The position numbers and the translations under genes were made by a program. Below the pieces are notes generated by a model, which saw only the letters and a program-made list of their open reading frames with translations, did not search any database and was not told the origin of the DNA. Below are positions 1-9,111 of a stretch of DNA of 64,000 bases, in pieces (the stretch's first letter is position 1; each line of letters begins with the position of its first letter). The stretch covers positions 1 through 64,000 of the forward strand of contig JAJFTJ010000005.1 in the NCBI GenBank assembly GCA_021373015.1, given 5' to 3'. This DNA comes from Nitrospiraceae bacterium. Its GTDB lineage: Bacteria > Nitrospirota > Thermodesulfovibrionia > Thermodesulfovibrionales > UBA1546.

Positions 1-1
1 A

Positions 2-337
2 AGAAAAATTGCACAAAATAAGCTTATGATTGGTGTGTCAACACACAGTATTGATGAGGCTGTTAATGCAGAGAAGCAGGGCGCTGATTTTGTAATACTT
101 GGACCGATTTATGAGACGCAGTCAAAGCTTGAATATGGAAAGCCTTTGGGCATTGATATTTTAAATAAGGCGGAGAAAAAAGTTTCTATTCCTGTTTTTG
201 CAATAGGAGGGATTAAGGCTGACAGGGTTAAGGAAGTAATAAGTGCCGGTGCAGACGGAGTTGCAGTTATATCAGCAATATTGAATTCAAAAAATGTACA
301 AGAAGATACAGAAAAGTTTTTGAGGTTATTAAAATGA
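2..337 (+). CDS. thiE: Thiamine-phosphate synthase, C-terminal part (5' end outside window)
   Basis: The reading frame is already open at base 2, so this is the 3' part of a gene that begins upstream; the ATG at 26 is internal. ThiE joins HMP-pyrophosphate and thiazole phosphate to make thiamine phosphate in the cytoplasm. The visible 112 residues carry the second half of the TIM barrel: the GVSTHS strand-loop, the GADFVILGPIYET segment with the phosphate-binding Gly-Pro, and the late AIGGI and GADGVAVISAI strands. Full-length family members are about 210 residues, so roughly the first half is missing here. It is followed by thiC, the enzyme that makes the pyrimidine half, after a repeat-containing gap of about 140 bases. 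Confidence 0.93.
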   Translation, partial: RKIAQNKLMIGVSTHSIDEAVNAEKQGADFVILGPIYETQSKLEYGKPLGIDILNKAEKKVSIPVFAIGGIKADRVKEVISAGADGVAVISAILNSKNVQEDTEKFLRLLK

Positions 338-341
338 TATT

Positions 342-448
342 AAGGCAGAGCACAATATTTCGCTCATTCTCGTCCAAATTTTATCGGGACTCCGAGGTGA
401 ATATGCCTGCGGCATATTCAAATCCGCTCAAATATTATGCTCTGCCTT
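342..448. repeat. Nested palindromic repeat element between thiE and thiC
   Basis: Two 19-base arms (342-360 and 430-448) are inverted copies with one mismatch. Inside them lies a second, perfect 10-base inverted repeat (398-407 and 411-420) with a 3-base loop. The short string CGCTCA also occurs in direct orientation just inside the left arm and just before the right arm. The structure looks like a REP/MITE-type intergenic palindrome rather than a simple terminator, because no T-run follows either stem. No second copy was noticed in this window. It could also act as an mRNA-stabilising or attenuating hairpin in a thiE-thiC transcript. Confidence 0.7.
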
Positions 449-478
449 CCATAAAAAATTATTAATCAGGTGGTTAAC

Positions 479-1768
479 ATGACAAGAATAGAATTGGCAA
501 AAAAAGGGATTGTAACTGATGAAGTGAAGCTGGTTGCTTCAGAAGAAGGTATTGCTCCTGAGCAGCTTTCTAAGGACATTGCTTTGGGAGCCAGTGTTAT
601 CCCGATAAACAAAAATCACAAAATAAAACCATTGGGCATCGGCAGGAATCTTCGCACAAAGATAAATGCTAACATCGGCACGTCAAAGGACAAGGTTTCA
701 TTCGACAGTGAGATTGAAAAACTTAACGTGCTTGTGAAATACGGAGCTGATGCAGTAATGGATCTTTCAACAGGCGGAGCTATAAAAGAACTTCGTAATA
801 TAATGCTCAAAAAATCTTTGATAGCTGTAGGCACTGTTCCTATTTATGAAGCTGCTGTAAAAGCGGCTGAAAAAAAAGGCTCTATTACAAAGATGACAAC
901 AGATGACATTTTTGCAGTAATAGAAGAACAGGCAGAAGAAGGAGTCGATTTTATAACTGTTCATTCAGGTCTTACTATGAGAGCAGTTGAAAGACTTAAG
1001 CAGGAAGGAAGAATACTCGACATAGTGAGCAGAGGAGGATCATTTCTCCTTGAATGGATGATATACAATCAAAAAGAAAATCCGCTCTACGAAGATTATG
1101 ACAGACTTTTAAAGATTGCAAAAAAATATGATATGACATTGAGTCTTGGCGATGGGATGAGACCGGGATGTCTTGCTGATGCAACAGACCGCACGCAGAT
1201 AGAAGAGCTTTTGACTCTTGGAGAATTAAGAGACAGGGCAGTAGATGAGGGAGTTCAGGTTATTATCGAAGGACCGGGGCATGTGCCATTAAACCAGATA
1301 GAATTAAATGTGAAGATACAGAAAGAGATATGCAAGGGCGCGCCGTTTTATGTATTGGGACCTCTGGTTACAGATATTGGCATGGGTTATGACCATATTG
1401 TTGCTGCAATAGGAGGCGCAATTGCTGGCGCAGCAGGAGCAGATTTCCTATGCTATGTGACGCCTTCTGAACATATAAGACTACCTGATATAGAAGATGT
1501 AAAAGAAGGAGTAATAGTTTCTAAGATTGCTGCTCATGCTGCTGATATTGCCAAAGGAATAAAGAGCGCGATCGATAAAGATATCAAAATGGCAGAGTAT
1601 AGAAAGGCATTGAACTGGAATGGCCAGATAGGATTGAGCTTTAATCCGGAGAAAGTCAAAAAATGGAGAGACGAAGTCCCGCCTTCAGAAAAAGATGTAT
1701 GCAGTATGTGCGGAGAATTCTGCGCCATCAGGACAGTTGAAAGGGCGCTGAAGAAAGACAAAAAATAA
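479..1768 (+). CDS. thiC: Phosphomethylpyrimidine synthase ThiC
   Basis: Radical-SAM enzyme that rearranges aminoimidazole ribotide into HMP phosphate for thiamine. The ATG at 479 is preferred over the in-frame GTG at 470 because an AGGTGG ribosome site at 468-473 sits just ahead of it; this gives 429 residues. Family blocks are clear: DLSTGG, TVPIYEA, FITVHSGLT, SRGGSF, SLGDGMRPG, EGPGHVP and GPLVTDIGMGYDHI. The C-terminal iron-sulfur motif reads CSMCGEFC, which is CX2CX3C; the textbook ThiC motif is CX2CX4C. The neighbouring thiE supports thiamine synthesis rather than the BzaF-type cobamide-ligand paralogue. No TPP riboswitch was recognised in the gap upstream. Confidence 0.95.
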   Translation: MTRIELAKKGIVTDEVKLVASEEGIAPEQLSKDIALGASVIPINKNHKIKPLGIGRNLRTKINANIGTSKDKVSFDSEIEKLNVLVKYGADAVMDLSTGGAIKELRNIMLKKSLIAVGTVPIYEAAVKAAEKKGSITKMTTDDIFAVIEEQAEEGVDFITVHSGLTMRAVERLKQEGRILDIVSRGGSFLLEWMIYNQKENPLYEDYDRLLKIAKKYDMTLSLGDGMRPGCLADATDRTQIEELLTLGELRDRAVDEGVQVIIEGPGHVPLNQIELNVKIQKEICKGAPFYVLGPLVTDIGMGYDHIVAAIGGAIAGAAGADFLCYVTPSEHIRLPDIEDVKEGVIVSKIAAHAADIAKGIKSAIDKDIKMAEYRKALNWNGQIGLSFNPEKVKKWRDEVPPSEKDVCSMCGEFCAIRTVERALKKDKK

Positions 1769-1874
1769 TATAATTATTAAATTGAATTAATCGCATTTCC
1801 CTTATATCATAATATACATATGCTTATTCAAGCAGATGATTTAAGCTTAAGATTTATTTCAGAGGTTGGACATA

Positions 1875-2489
1875 GTGTTCGATATCCTGAATAAATTTCT
1901 AAAAATTCTGATAATCCTCGCGATTGTAGCGCTCATACTTTTTGTAAGTTATGGTTTTCTTCTGAATAAGATGGGGAAGCATCTTTATTATAAAGATGAA
2001 CTTAAACCTGCAGATGTTATCGTAGTTCTTAAAGGTGAAGATGCAGAAAGAATCGAACATGCTGTTAAGCTTTTCAAAGAAGGCTGGGCAAGGAAAGATG
2101 TGGTAATTTTTTCAGGAGGACATGTTGTTTGGAGATATACATGGGCATCTCTTATGCAGGAGCACGCATTGTCGCTGGGCCTGCCAAAAAACTCTGTTCT
2201 TCTGGAAGAAAAATCAATCAACATACTCCAAAGCGCACAGTTCACAAAAGACATGATGAAAAAATTAAACTACAAATCATGTATCCTTGTCACTTCTGTT
2301 TATCAGAGTAAAAGAGCAGGAAATATTTTCAGGGAAATAATGGGTGAAGATATAAAAGTCATCAGCTCCTCTCCTGTCGAAAGCAATTTTAATTTTGAGA
2401 AATGGTGGAAAAAAGAACCGGACAGAACGAGAGTTATCGATGAATATTTTAAGTTTTTAGGCTCAGCGATATTTGGGATACAAGACTGA
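1875..2489 (+). CDS. YdcF/SanA-like DUF218 membrane protein
   Basis: About 204 residues. An N-terminal hydrophobic helix (roughly residues 8-30) is followed by a DUF218 domain: PADVIVVLKGEDAERIEHAVKL, FSGGHV, and a long stretch resembling other YdcF/ElyC/SanA proteins, with the conserved serine/basic cluster near VTSVYQSKRA. Members of this family are single-pass inner-membrane proteins linked to envelope or peptidoglycan precursor homeostasis; the biochemical function is unsettled. The start is taken as GTG 1875, because AGAGG at 1861-1865 is well spaced from it; TTG 1866 directly abuts that site and is less likely. It stands alone between thiC and a convergent glycosyltransferase gene. Confidence 0.8.
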   Translation: MFDILNKFLKILIILAIVALILFVSYGFLLNKMGKHLYYKDELKPADVIVVLKGEDAERIEHAVKLFKEGWARKDVVIFSGGHVVWRYTWASLMQEHALSLGLPKNSVLLEEKSINILQSAQFTKDMMKKLNYKSCILVTSVYQSKRAGNIFREIMGEDIKVISSSPVESNFNFEKWWKKEPDRTRVIDEYFKFLGSAIFGIQD

Positions 2490-2522
2490 AAAATAAAGAT
2501 GTTTTTTTATGGAAGCAAGAAG

Positions 2523-3647
2523 TTAAATAGAAAGATTATTTCTAAAATCCGAGATTGTTTTTAAAAATTCTTCTTCTGCTTTTTCGATAGAAAACCTTTC
2601 AGCTTTGATTCTTGCCTTAATTCCCATTGTTTTTGAATTATTCAGACAAAGCTTGATTTTTTCTGCCAATTCCAGTGGGTCTAATATATTTATTGTCACA
2701 AATCCTTCTTCGCCATTCTCTATTATCTCTGATACACCATTATTTTTTGTTGTGATAACCGTAATGCCTGAAGCCATTGCTTCGATCGTTGCATTGCTGA
2801 ACGGGTCATACATAGTAGGAAGCACAAAGATATCTGCCGCAGCATAGAATTTTTGGATATCTTTCTGGGGCCCGATGAAAATAACTTTGTCTGAAACTTC
2901 GAATTTCTTTGCAAGTGTTCTGAATTTACCAACCCTCCCTCTGCCTATTATTATTAGCTTAATATCATGTTCATCTTCTACAAAAGATAATGCTTTAATC
3001 AGTGTTCCCAGTCCTTTTCTCCCGAATTCTGTTCCTACAAAGATTATTACCTTTGAGAATTCTTTTATAGACAGATTTTTTCTGATATCTGTTCTATATA
3101 ATTCTTTGTTTTGAGGCGAGAATTTTTTAAGATCAACCCCATTGTATATAACCTTGATCTTTTCCTCAGGAACAGCGTAGTTTTGAATTATTTGTGATTT
3201 GACCATATTTGAATTAGCTATGATAAGTTTTGTGCCGGCAAACAATTTCTTTTCAATATAAAGGAGCGCAAGATGCAAGGGATTTATAAAATAGGTGAAT
3301 CTTTTCCATAATGGATCAATCTGTTTTCTCAGCTTCAGCCATTCAATATGACATCCTTCTCCTGCCCTGTATATATCCTGAAAAGTTGTGCGCTCAAAGC
3401 TTATAGTGCAATCAGGGTTAAGTGATTTAATTTTTTTTTGTGCATTCCAATTAAATGAAAGCACTGAAAGAAATGAGATTAATGAGATAGATTTTATTTT
3501 ATGGAAGATTATGCACGGACTCTCTATCCATTTGCTTGCTATAACATGTATCTCAGCTCTGTTTTTGAGTTTTTCCATTAGGGTCTGCATATACTTCTCT
3601 GCTCCGCCATGAATAGAAAAATTCTTTTTAATAAAAGCAAGTTTCAT
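2523..3647 (-). CDS. Glycosyltransferase family 4 (GT-B fold)
   Basis: 374 residues, cytoplasmic or membrane-associated. The N-terminal Rossmann half starts with the glycine-rich HGGAEKY loop typical of GT4 enzymes. The C-terminal half has GTEFGRKGLGTLIKAL, then the nucleotide-sugar-binding stretch PTMYDPFSNATIEAMASG with the EX7E-type acidic pair, and NNGVSEII. GT4 enzymes are retaining transferases using nucleotide sugars for lipopolysaccharide, exopolysaccharide or glycogen; the acceptor cannot be read from sequence. It is divergent from the GH57 gene and convergent with the YdcF-like gene, so it is probably its own transcription unit. Confidence 0.85.
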   Translation of the reverse strand: MKLAFIKKNFSIHGGAEKYMQTLMEKLKNRAEIHVIASKWIESPCIIFHKIKSISLISFLSVLSFNWNAQKKIKSLNPDCTISFERTTFQDIYRAGEGCHIEWLKLRKQIDPLWKRFTYFINPLHLALLYIEKKLFAGTKLIIANSNMVKSQIIQNYAVPEEKIKVIYNGVDLKKFSPQNKELYRTDIRKNLSIKEFSKVIIFVGTEFGRKGLGTLIKALSFVEDEHDIKLIIIGRGRVGKFRTLAKKFEVSDKVIFIGPQKDIQKFYAAADIFVLPTMYDPFSNATIEAMASGITVITTKNNGVSEIIENGEEGFVTINILDPLELAEKIKLCLNNSKTMGIKARIKAERFSIEKAEEEFLKTISDFRNNLSI

Positions 3648-3759
3648 GTTCTGACATCCTTTTTTGTATTAAATCGATGAGCTCTGATTTATGTGCTATA
3701 ATTATAAAACTAAAGCGGGTGTGTTCTTCAAGGTAATTCAAGAAAGGATGGATTATTGA

Positions 3760-5853
3760 ATGCCAAAACTTAACCTCATCCTTGCAATTCACAATCACCA
3801 GCCTGTTGGGAATTTTGATAATGTTCTGGAAGATTCATATAAAAAAGCCTATCTTCCTTTTCTTGAAAAGCTGCTTGCATATAAAAGCCTGAGATTTGTC
3901 CTTCATTATTCAGGCAATATTCTTTTATGGCTTAATGACAACCATCCTGAGGCTGTTGATATTATAAAGACACTTTTAAAGGAAAACCGCATAGAACTTC
4001 TTTCTGGCGGTATTTATGAACCAATCTTTGCCTCAATCCCTGAAACTGACAGAATTATGCAGATTGAAGAGATGACAGATTATATTAAAGAAATATTCAG
4101 GGTTGTTCCAAAAGGCATGTGGCTTCCTGAAAGGGTATGGGAACCAAACATGCCTAAATATATTGCTCAGGCAGGCATTGAATATCTGCCTGTTGATGAT
4201 CATCATTTTAAACTCTCAGGCCTTAAAGACAAAGAACTTTTTGGTTATTACATAACCGAAGAACAGGGTAATTACATAAAAATATTTCCGGGGAGCGAGA
4301 AGCTCAGGTATTGGATCCCATTCAGAGATGTCAGCGATATAATAGAGTATTTAAGGGAAGTTCATAAAGAAGACGAATCACGCCTTTTGACAATGGCTGA
4401 TGACGGCGAGAAATTTGGTGTCTGGCCTGACACATACAAGCATTGCTACGAAGACGGATGGCTTGATAAATTTTTTTCTGCATTAGAAGAAAATAAAGAG
4501 TGGATCGAGACAACAACATTCGATGAATATCAGAAAAAATTTTATCCTTTGGGCAGGGCATATCTCCCTGCAGCATCTTACAGGGAAATGGGTGAATGGA
4601 GCCTTCCGTTGGAAAGCGCGAAGGAATACGAAAATCTTTTATCTGAGATGGAAAAAATATTTGGAGACAGCGCAAAAGGTTTTTTAAGGGGCGGGATATG
4701 GCGTTCATTTTTTGCAAAATACCCTGAGTCAAATCACATAAATAAAAGGATGCTTGGTATAAGCAAAAAAGTACATGATGCGGCTAATATCATTAAAAAG
4801 AAAAAAACTGATTTTACAGGTTCAAAGGCTCTTTTGCATGAATTATGGAAAGGCCAGTGCAATGATGCATACTGGCATGGTATTTTTGGAGGCTTGTATC
4901 TGCCGCACCTGAGATCTGCTCTTTACAGACACCTGATCAAGGCAGAATCGATGGCAGAAAAAATACTTGCAGACGAATCTATAACAAAACAAGATGTTTT
5001 TTTTCAGGAAGGCGACATTGATTGTGACGGATACAAAGACATATTAATAAGCACCAAAACAATGTCAGCATTTTTTACAGAAAACAGCGGCGCTTTGACA
5101 GAACTTTCAGTAAAAAGACAGAACATAAATGTGCTGGACATTCTTACGCGCAGACCTGAAGCTTACCACACGCGTATTTCTGAAACAGCAAATTCTATAG
5201 ACAATGCAACAAAGACAATACATAACAGAATTTTTACAAAGGAACAAGGGCTGAAGAATGTACTTGTTTATGATAATTACAGAAGAGCATCTTTGCTGGA
5301 TCATTTTTTAAACTATGACGTTAAAATTGATGATCTGATTAATTCCAGCTATATTGAAAATGGTGATTTCATAAATGGTCATTACGAGATTGAAAGTAAT
5401 ATTGATAAAAGCAGAGTAAGATTATTTAAAAAGGGAGCGGTTTTCGGTGAGGAAATGAGGATAGAAAAACTGATTGGCTTCAATAAATCAGGAATAAGGG
5501 TTGACTATCTGCTCGAAGGTAAATATAATGGCATATTTGGCGTAGAATTCAATCTTTCTTTTTTGGGTTCTTCATACACAGCTGTAAATTTAAGGGATAG
5601 TGTTTTTTATATTAAAGACAAAGGGCTGCATGAAACAATAGATAAAATTGTTATTAGTGACGAAATTTCAGGTCTTAAAATGGAATTTGTTTTTGATGAG
5701 AATATCGATTTTTGTCATTATCCTGTTGAGACCATATCTCTGTCTGAAAATGGAATTGAAAGGATTTATCAGGGCACAGAATTTTTATTTATGAATAAAA
5801 TAGAACTCACAGACAAGAAAAAAATCGGATTCACTATAAATATTGGAGAATGA
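3760..5853 (+). CDS. GH57 alpha-amylase / 4-alpha-glucanotransferase
   Basis: 697 residues with no signal peptide, so probably cytoplasmic glycogen or maltodextrin metabolism. The N-terminal catalytic domain opens with LAIHNHQPVGNF, the GH57 signature. The likely nucleophile Glu lies in MWLPERVWEP near residue 124, and the acid Asp lies in MADDGEKFGVWP near residue 214; both positions match the Thermococcus litoralis 4-alpha-glucanotransferase type. A middle helical domain (HELWKGQCNDAYWHG, DUF1925-like) and a C-terminal beta domain (DUF1926-like) complete the architecture, and the length fits that subfamily (about 650-700). The next gene starts five bases after its stop, suggesting co-transcription. 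Transferase versus amylase activity cannot be decided by eye. Confidence 0.9.
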   Translation: MPKLNLILAIHNHQPVGNFDNVLEDSYKKAYLPFLEKLLAYKSLRFVLHYSGNILLWLNDNHPEAVDIIKTLLKENRIELLSGGIYEPIFASIPETDRIMQIEEMTDYIKEIFRVVPKGMWLPERVWEPNMPKYIAQAGIEYLPVDDHHFKLSGLKDKELFGYYITEEQGNYIKIFPGSEKLRYWIPFRDVSDIIEYLREVHKEDESRLLTMADDGEKFGVWPDTYKHCYEDGWLDKFFSALEENKEWIETTTFDEYQKKFYPLGRAYLPAASYREMGEWSLPLESAKEYENLLSEMEKIFGDSAKGFLRGGIWRSFFAKYPESNHINKRMLGISKKVHDAANIIKKKKTDFTGSKALLHELWKGQCNDAYWHGIFGGLYLPHLRSALYRHLIKAESMAEKILADESITKQDVFFQEGDIDCDGYKDILISTKTMSAFFTENSGALTELSVKRQNINVLDILTRRPEAYHTRISETANSIDNATKTIHNRIFTKEQGLKNVLVYDNYRRASLLDHFLNYDVKIDDLINSSYIENGDFINGHYEIESNIDKSRVRLFKKGAVFGEEMRIEKLIGFNKSGIRVDYLLEGKYNGIFGVEFNLSFLGSSYTAVNLRDSVFYIKDKGLHETIDKIVISDEISGLKMEFVFDENIDFCHYPVETISLSENGIERIYQGTEFLFMNKIELTDKKKIGFTINIGE

Positions 5854-5857
5854 TAAG

Positions 5858-7525
5858 ATGAAAAATATTCAGCGTTATATAATTTTTTCTTTTTTATTCA
5901 CTGTATGCATTATCTCAACAGCTCTTTCAAAGGAAAATCCGTTTGAACCTTTGAAAAATAGCGCACTTTCTTATTTTAAACCCTTGAAGGGGAAGATAGT
6001 GTCTGTAAGCAGTGATGGAACTGTAGCTGATATAGGAACAAGTTCTCAGGCAAAAAAAGGAATGCGCTTTTCTGTTGTAAGAGAGGGCGCTTCATTTCTG
6101 CATCCTGTGACCAAAGAACCGATAGGTCTTGTTGAGACTGCAGTGGGAAAGGTAGAGATTAAAGACGTAAGCTCTAATACATCGTCAGTAACTATTCTTA
6201 ATGGTGATGTTAAGCCTGAAGACAAAATAAGAATATCTGAAACCGGAGTTAAAGCGCTATTTTATCAGAGCGCAAATGTTGATTGGAGCCTTGGCGATGC
6301 TTATTTCAGGACACTTAAGGATACAGGAAGGTTTGAGCTTCTCGAGACAGCGATTGAGAGTGACAATCAGGCAGAGATTATAAAAGAGGCTAAGAAGCAG
6401 AATGCCGATGTGCTGATTATGCTTGCTGCAAAGGACGCAGGAGGAGATGTAAAGCTCAAACAAAGCCTCTTCTGGGTTGAAGATTCTTCCAAGCTTTCAG
6501 AAGATGAAGTAAAAGTTCCGTTGTCATTTATAAAGGATCTTAAATTCGGCGAGGAGATGCTTGGCATTAAAAAAGAAGATGTTGCACGCGAACTGAAACT
6601 GCCGGTTGGCGGAAGATTCATACTAGCTGCTGATGTAAATGGAGACAAAAAAACAGAACTGCTTGTCAGCACTGACAGGGATATCCGCATGTATACTCCG
6701 GATGGCGAGCTAAGCACTGTTTATAAGATTAAGGGTTCTTATTCTGATGAAAATTTATGGTTTGACAAGATTGACCTTAACAAAAACGGCAGGGATGAGA
6801 TAATCATCACCTTTTTCAGGTATGACACGGTAGTTTCAAGGATATATGAACTTCAGGAAGACAAGTTTGTTATGCTCTGGGAAGGCAAGGTTTTTTTAAA
6901 AGCTATGGGCAATGAACTTTTTGCACAAGAATTTGATCAAGGCGATGGATATAAGGGACCTGTATATCAGATTGTCTGGGATAATGGATACAAAAGAGGC
7001 AGTGATGTAAAACTTCCAACTGGTGTAAATATCTATGATTTTGCCTATATAAAAGATGAGGATAAGAAAATGGTTATTGCATATGATGATGCCGGTTATC
7101 TGAATCTTTATGATGACAAAGGGCTTAAGCTTTGGCGCAGCAGCGAGGACTATGGAGGTTTTCTGACCAAATTCAAAAGAGCTGTTCCAAATATGTTTAT
7201 AGACAGAGGAGAATGGTCTATCAAGGATAGAATTTTTGTTTTCAATAAATCAGCTTATGTAATAAGAAGGCTCCCTCTTGTAGGGATGGCCCGTGGAGTT
7301 GGATTCAGCAGTTCACAAATAAAAAATCTATGGTTCACAGGCGCTTCCATGGAAGAAAGAACTATTGTGGATTATATATCAGGCAGTGCATTGGATTTTG
7401 GGATTGCTGACGATAAAATTGTTGTGCTCGACAGCCCTGCTGTTACTCTTTCCATTAAGAAACTTTTCAAAGGCGAAGGTCTTTACGGGAGCCTGGTTTA
7501 TATATACTCGCTCAAGGGAAGATAA
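5858..7525 (+). CDS. Secreted FG-GAP/VCBS-like repeat protein with FlgT-like N-terminal region
   Basis: About 555 residues. The ATG at 5858 is chosen over TTG 5843 because GGAG at 5845-5848 precedes it. A signal peptide covers residues 1-25 (hydrophobic run ending at ALSKE). Residues of roughly 40-130 resemble a beta domain found in FlgT-type proteins (GKIVSVSSDGTVADIG, KKGMRFSVVREG). The middle (FELLETAIES, QNADVLIMLAA) looks like a CsgG/FlgT-type alpha-beta fold. The second half contains FG-GAP-like calcium-loop repeats (DVNGDKKTELLVS, DLNKNGRDEIIIT), consistent with a beta-propeller. Probably periplasmic or surface-exposed; function unknown. It follows the GH57 gene closely, although a link to glycan metabolism is only positional. 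Confidence 0.65.
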   Translation: MKNIQRYIIFSFLFTVCIISTALSKENPFEPLKNSALSYFKPLKGKIVSVSSDGTVADIGTSSQAKKGMRFSVVREGASFLHPVTKEPIGLVETAVGKVEIKDVSSNTSSVTILNGDVKPEDKIRISETGVKALFYQSANVDWSLGDAYFRTLKDTGRFELLETAIESDNQAEIIKEAKKQNADVLIMLAAKDAGGDVKLKQSLFWVEDSSKLSEDEVKVPLSFIKDLKFGEEMLGIKKEDVARELKLPVGGRFILAADVNGDKKTELLVSTDRDIRMYTPDGELSTVYKIKGSYSDENLWFDKIDLNKNGRDEIIITFFRYDTVVSRIYELQEDKFVMLWEGKVFLKAMGNELFAQEFDQGDGYKGPVYQIVWDNGYKRGSDVKLPTGVNIYDFAYIKDEDKKMVIAYDDAGYLNLYDDKGLKLWRSSEDYGGFLTKFKRAVPNMFIDRGEWSIKDRIFVFNKSAYVIRRLPLVGMARGVGFSSSQIKNLWFTGASMEERTIVDYISGSALDFGIADDKIVVLDSPAVTLSIKKLFKGEGLYGSLVYIYSLKGR

Positions 7526-7573
7526 CAGAGAATCAATATCTCTGCTTAAGCTTAATTATGGAGGAAAATAGTT

Positions 7574-8287
7574 TTGTCAAAAGATAAAATCCCTGGCCAT
7601 GTGGGAATCATAATGGATGGAAATGGCAGATGGGCGGAATTGCGCGGTCTTCCGAGAATTGAGGGACACAGAAGAGGGGCCGAGAGAGCAAAAGAGACGA
7701 TCGAGATTGCGCAGGAAATTGGCATAAAGGTTCTGACTCTCTATACTTTTTCGATCGAGAACTGGCAGAGACCCAAAGATGAAATTGATACATTGATGAA
7801 GCTGCTCGAAATGTACCTGAGAAAAGAGTTAAGAAAATTTATGGAAAATGGTATTGTGTTCAGGGCGATTGGAGAGATATGGAGGCTTCCAAAAAATATA
7901 CAATCTCTTGTTTTAGAGACAGAGGAGCTGACTGCTGGGAATAAAGGGATGACTGTTGTTACTGCTTTGAGTTACGGCGGAAGAAATGAGATTATCAGGG
8001 CTGCAAAAAAAATTGCAGCTCAAATAAAAAATCCTGATGAAATAACTGAAGAATTATTCGAATCATGTCTTGACACAAAGGGAATCCCTTCGCCTGACCT
8101 TATAATACGCACAAGCGGCGAAAGACGAACTAGTAATTTTCTGTTATGGCAGGGAGCATATGCTGAATATTATTTTACGGATACGCTCTGGCCTGATTTT
8201 ACAAAAGACGAGTTAATGCTTGCTTTACATGATTATCAGATGAGAGAAAGGAGATTCGGCTGTGTCCAAACAAAGACAAGTCCATAA
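7574..8287 (+). CDS. uppS: Isoprenyl transferase (undecaprenyl diphosphate synthase)
   Basis: Cis-prenyltransferase that extends farnesyl diphosphate with IPP to the C55 carrier lipid for peptidoglycan and LPS. The 237 residues are full length. Motifs: HVGIIMDGNGRWA with the catalytic Asp, GHRRGAERAKE, LTLYTFSIENWQRP, and DLIIRTSGERRTSNFLLWQ near the C-terminus. Translation starts at TTG 7574, supported by GAGGAAA at 7561-7567. It heads the classic uppS-cdsA-dxr-rseP envelope operon, with only five bases before cdsA. Confidence 0.96.
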   Translation: MSKDKIPGHVGIIMDGNGRWAELRGLPRIEGHRRGAERAKETIEIAQEIGIKVLTLYTFSIENWQRPKDEIDTLMKLLEMYLRKELRKFMENGIVFRAIGEIWRLPKNIQSLVLETEELTAGNKGMTVVTALSYGGRNEIIRAAKKIAAQIKNPDEITEELFESCLDTKGIPSPDLIIRTSGERRTSNFLLWQGAYAEYYFTDTLWPDFTKDELMLALHDYQMRERRFGCVQTKTSP

Positions 8288-8292
8288 TTCAT

Positions 8293-9111
8293 ATGCACCA
8301 TATTAAAAGATTAATCATTGCTTTGATTATTTTGCCTTTGCTTTTTATTTATATTACAAAGCTTCCTGCAATTTATTTTCTGTTCATACTGATGATAGTA
8401 TCTGCCCTTGCACAGTATGAATTTTATACGATGTACGGCATTAAAGGACTTTTAAGATTCACTGGAATTCTTTTGGGGATGTTAATTCTTTATTTTATTT
8501 TTATATTTCAATATTCTCTGGATCCGCAAAAGCCTTTTGTCACTGATCTGGCTGCTATCGGATTTTTAATAGTTGCTGTTATCAGATTGTTTTATAAACG
8601 CAAACCCGAGTCTTCTCTTAGGGATATAGCTCCGGTTGTTACTGGTATTGCCTATATACCAGGACTTCTGGGTTTTCAGGTTTACCTGAGAGAACAGGGC
8701 TTTGATTGGATAATTTTGCTTTATGGATGTGTATGGGCTTCAGACAGCATGGCTTATCTGCTGGGCAGCACAATAGGCAAGAGAAAGCTTTATTCTGAAA
8801 TAAGTCCTAATAAAACCATAGCAGGTCTTTTCGGCTCGATACTCGGAGGCGCTATCGGCGCACTTATATTCAAATATGCGCTTGCAGATATGCTGGTTCT
8901 CAGTTTTATAAATGCTGTCATACTCGGCATGGTTATCGGCGCAGTATCTGTTATAGGAGATCTAGTTGAATCAATGTTCAAACGTGACGCAGGAGTTAAA
9001 GACTCAAGCAGCTTGATCCTGGAACATGGAGGAATGCTTGACAAGTTGGACAGCTCTCTTTTCGCAGCGCCGGCTGTTTATTGGACTGCAATGGCGCTGA
9101 GGTTGATATAG
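8293..9111 (+). CDS. cdsA: Phosphatidate cytidylyltransferase
   Basis: 272 residues, polytopic inner-membrane protein (about eight hydrophobic segments) that makes CDP-diacylglycerol from phosphatidate and CTP. The C-terminal signature is intact: GDLVESMFKRDAGVKDSS followed by HGGMLDKLDSS. Its product feeds PssA and Psd, which are encoded at 36.4-37.9 kb in this same window. The stop codon TAG shares its last base with the GTG start of dxr, implying translational coupling. Confidence 0.95.
   Translation: MHHIKRLIIALIILPLLFIYITKLPAIYFLFILMIVSALAQYEFYTMYGIKGLLRFTGILLGMLILYFIFIFQYSLDPQKPFVTDLAAIGFLIVAVIRLFYKRKPESSLRDIAPVVTGIAYIPGLLGFQVYLREQGFDWIILLYGCVWASDSMAYLLGSTIGKRKLYSEISPNKTIAGLFGSILGGAIGALIFKYALADMLVLSFINAVILGMVIGAVSVIGDLVESMFKRDAGVKDSSSLILEHGGMLDKLDSSLFAAPAVYWTAMALRLI

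Noticed and set aside
338-478. TPP riboswitch between thiE and thiC
   Set aside because: No thi-box core sequence was found; the gap is accounted for by the nested palindrome and the thiC ribosome site.
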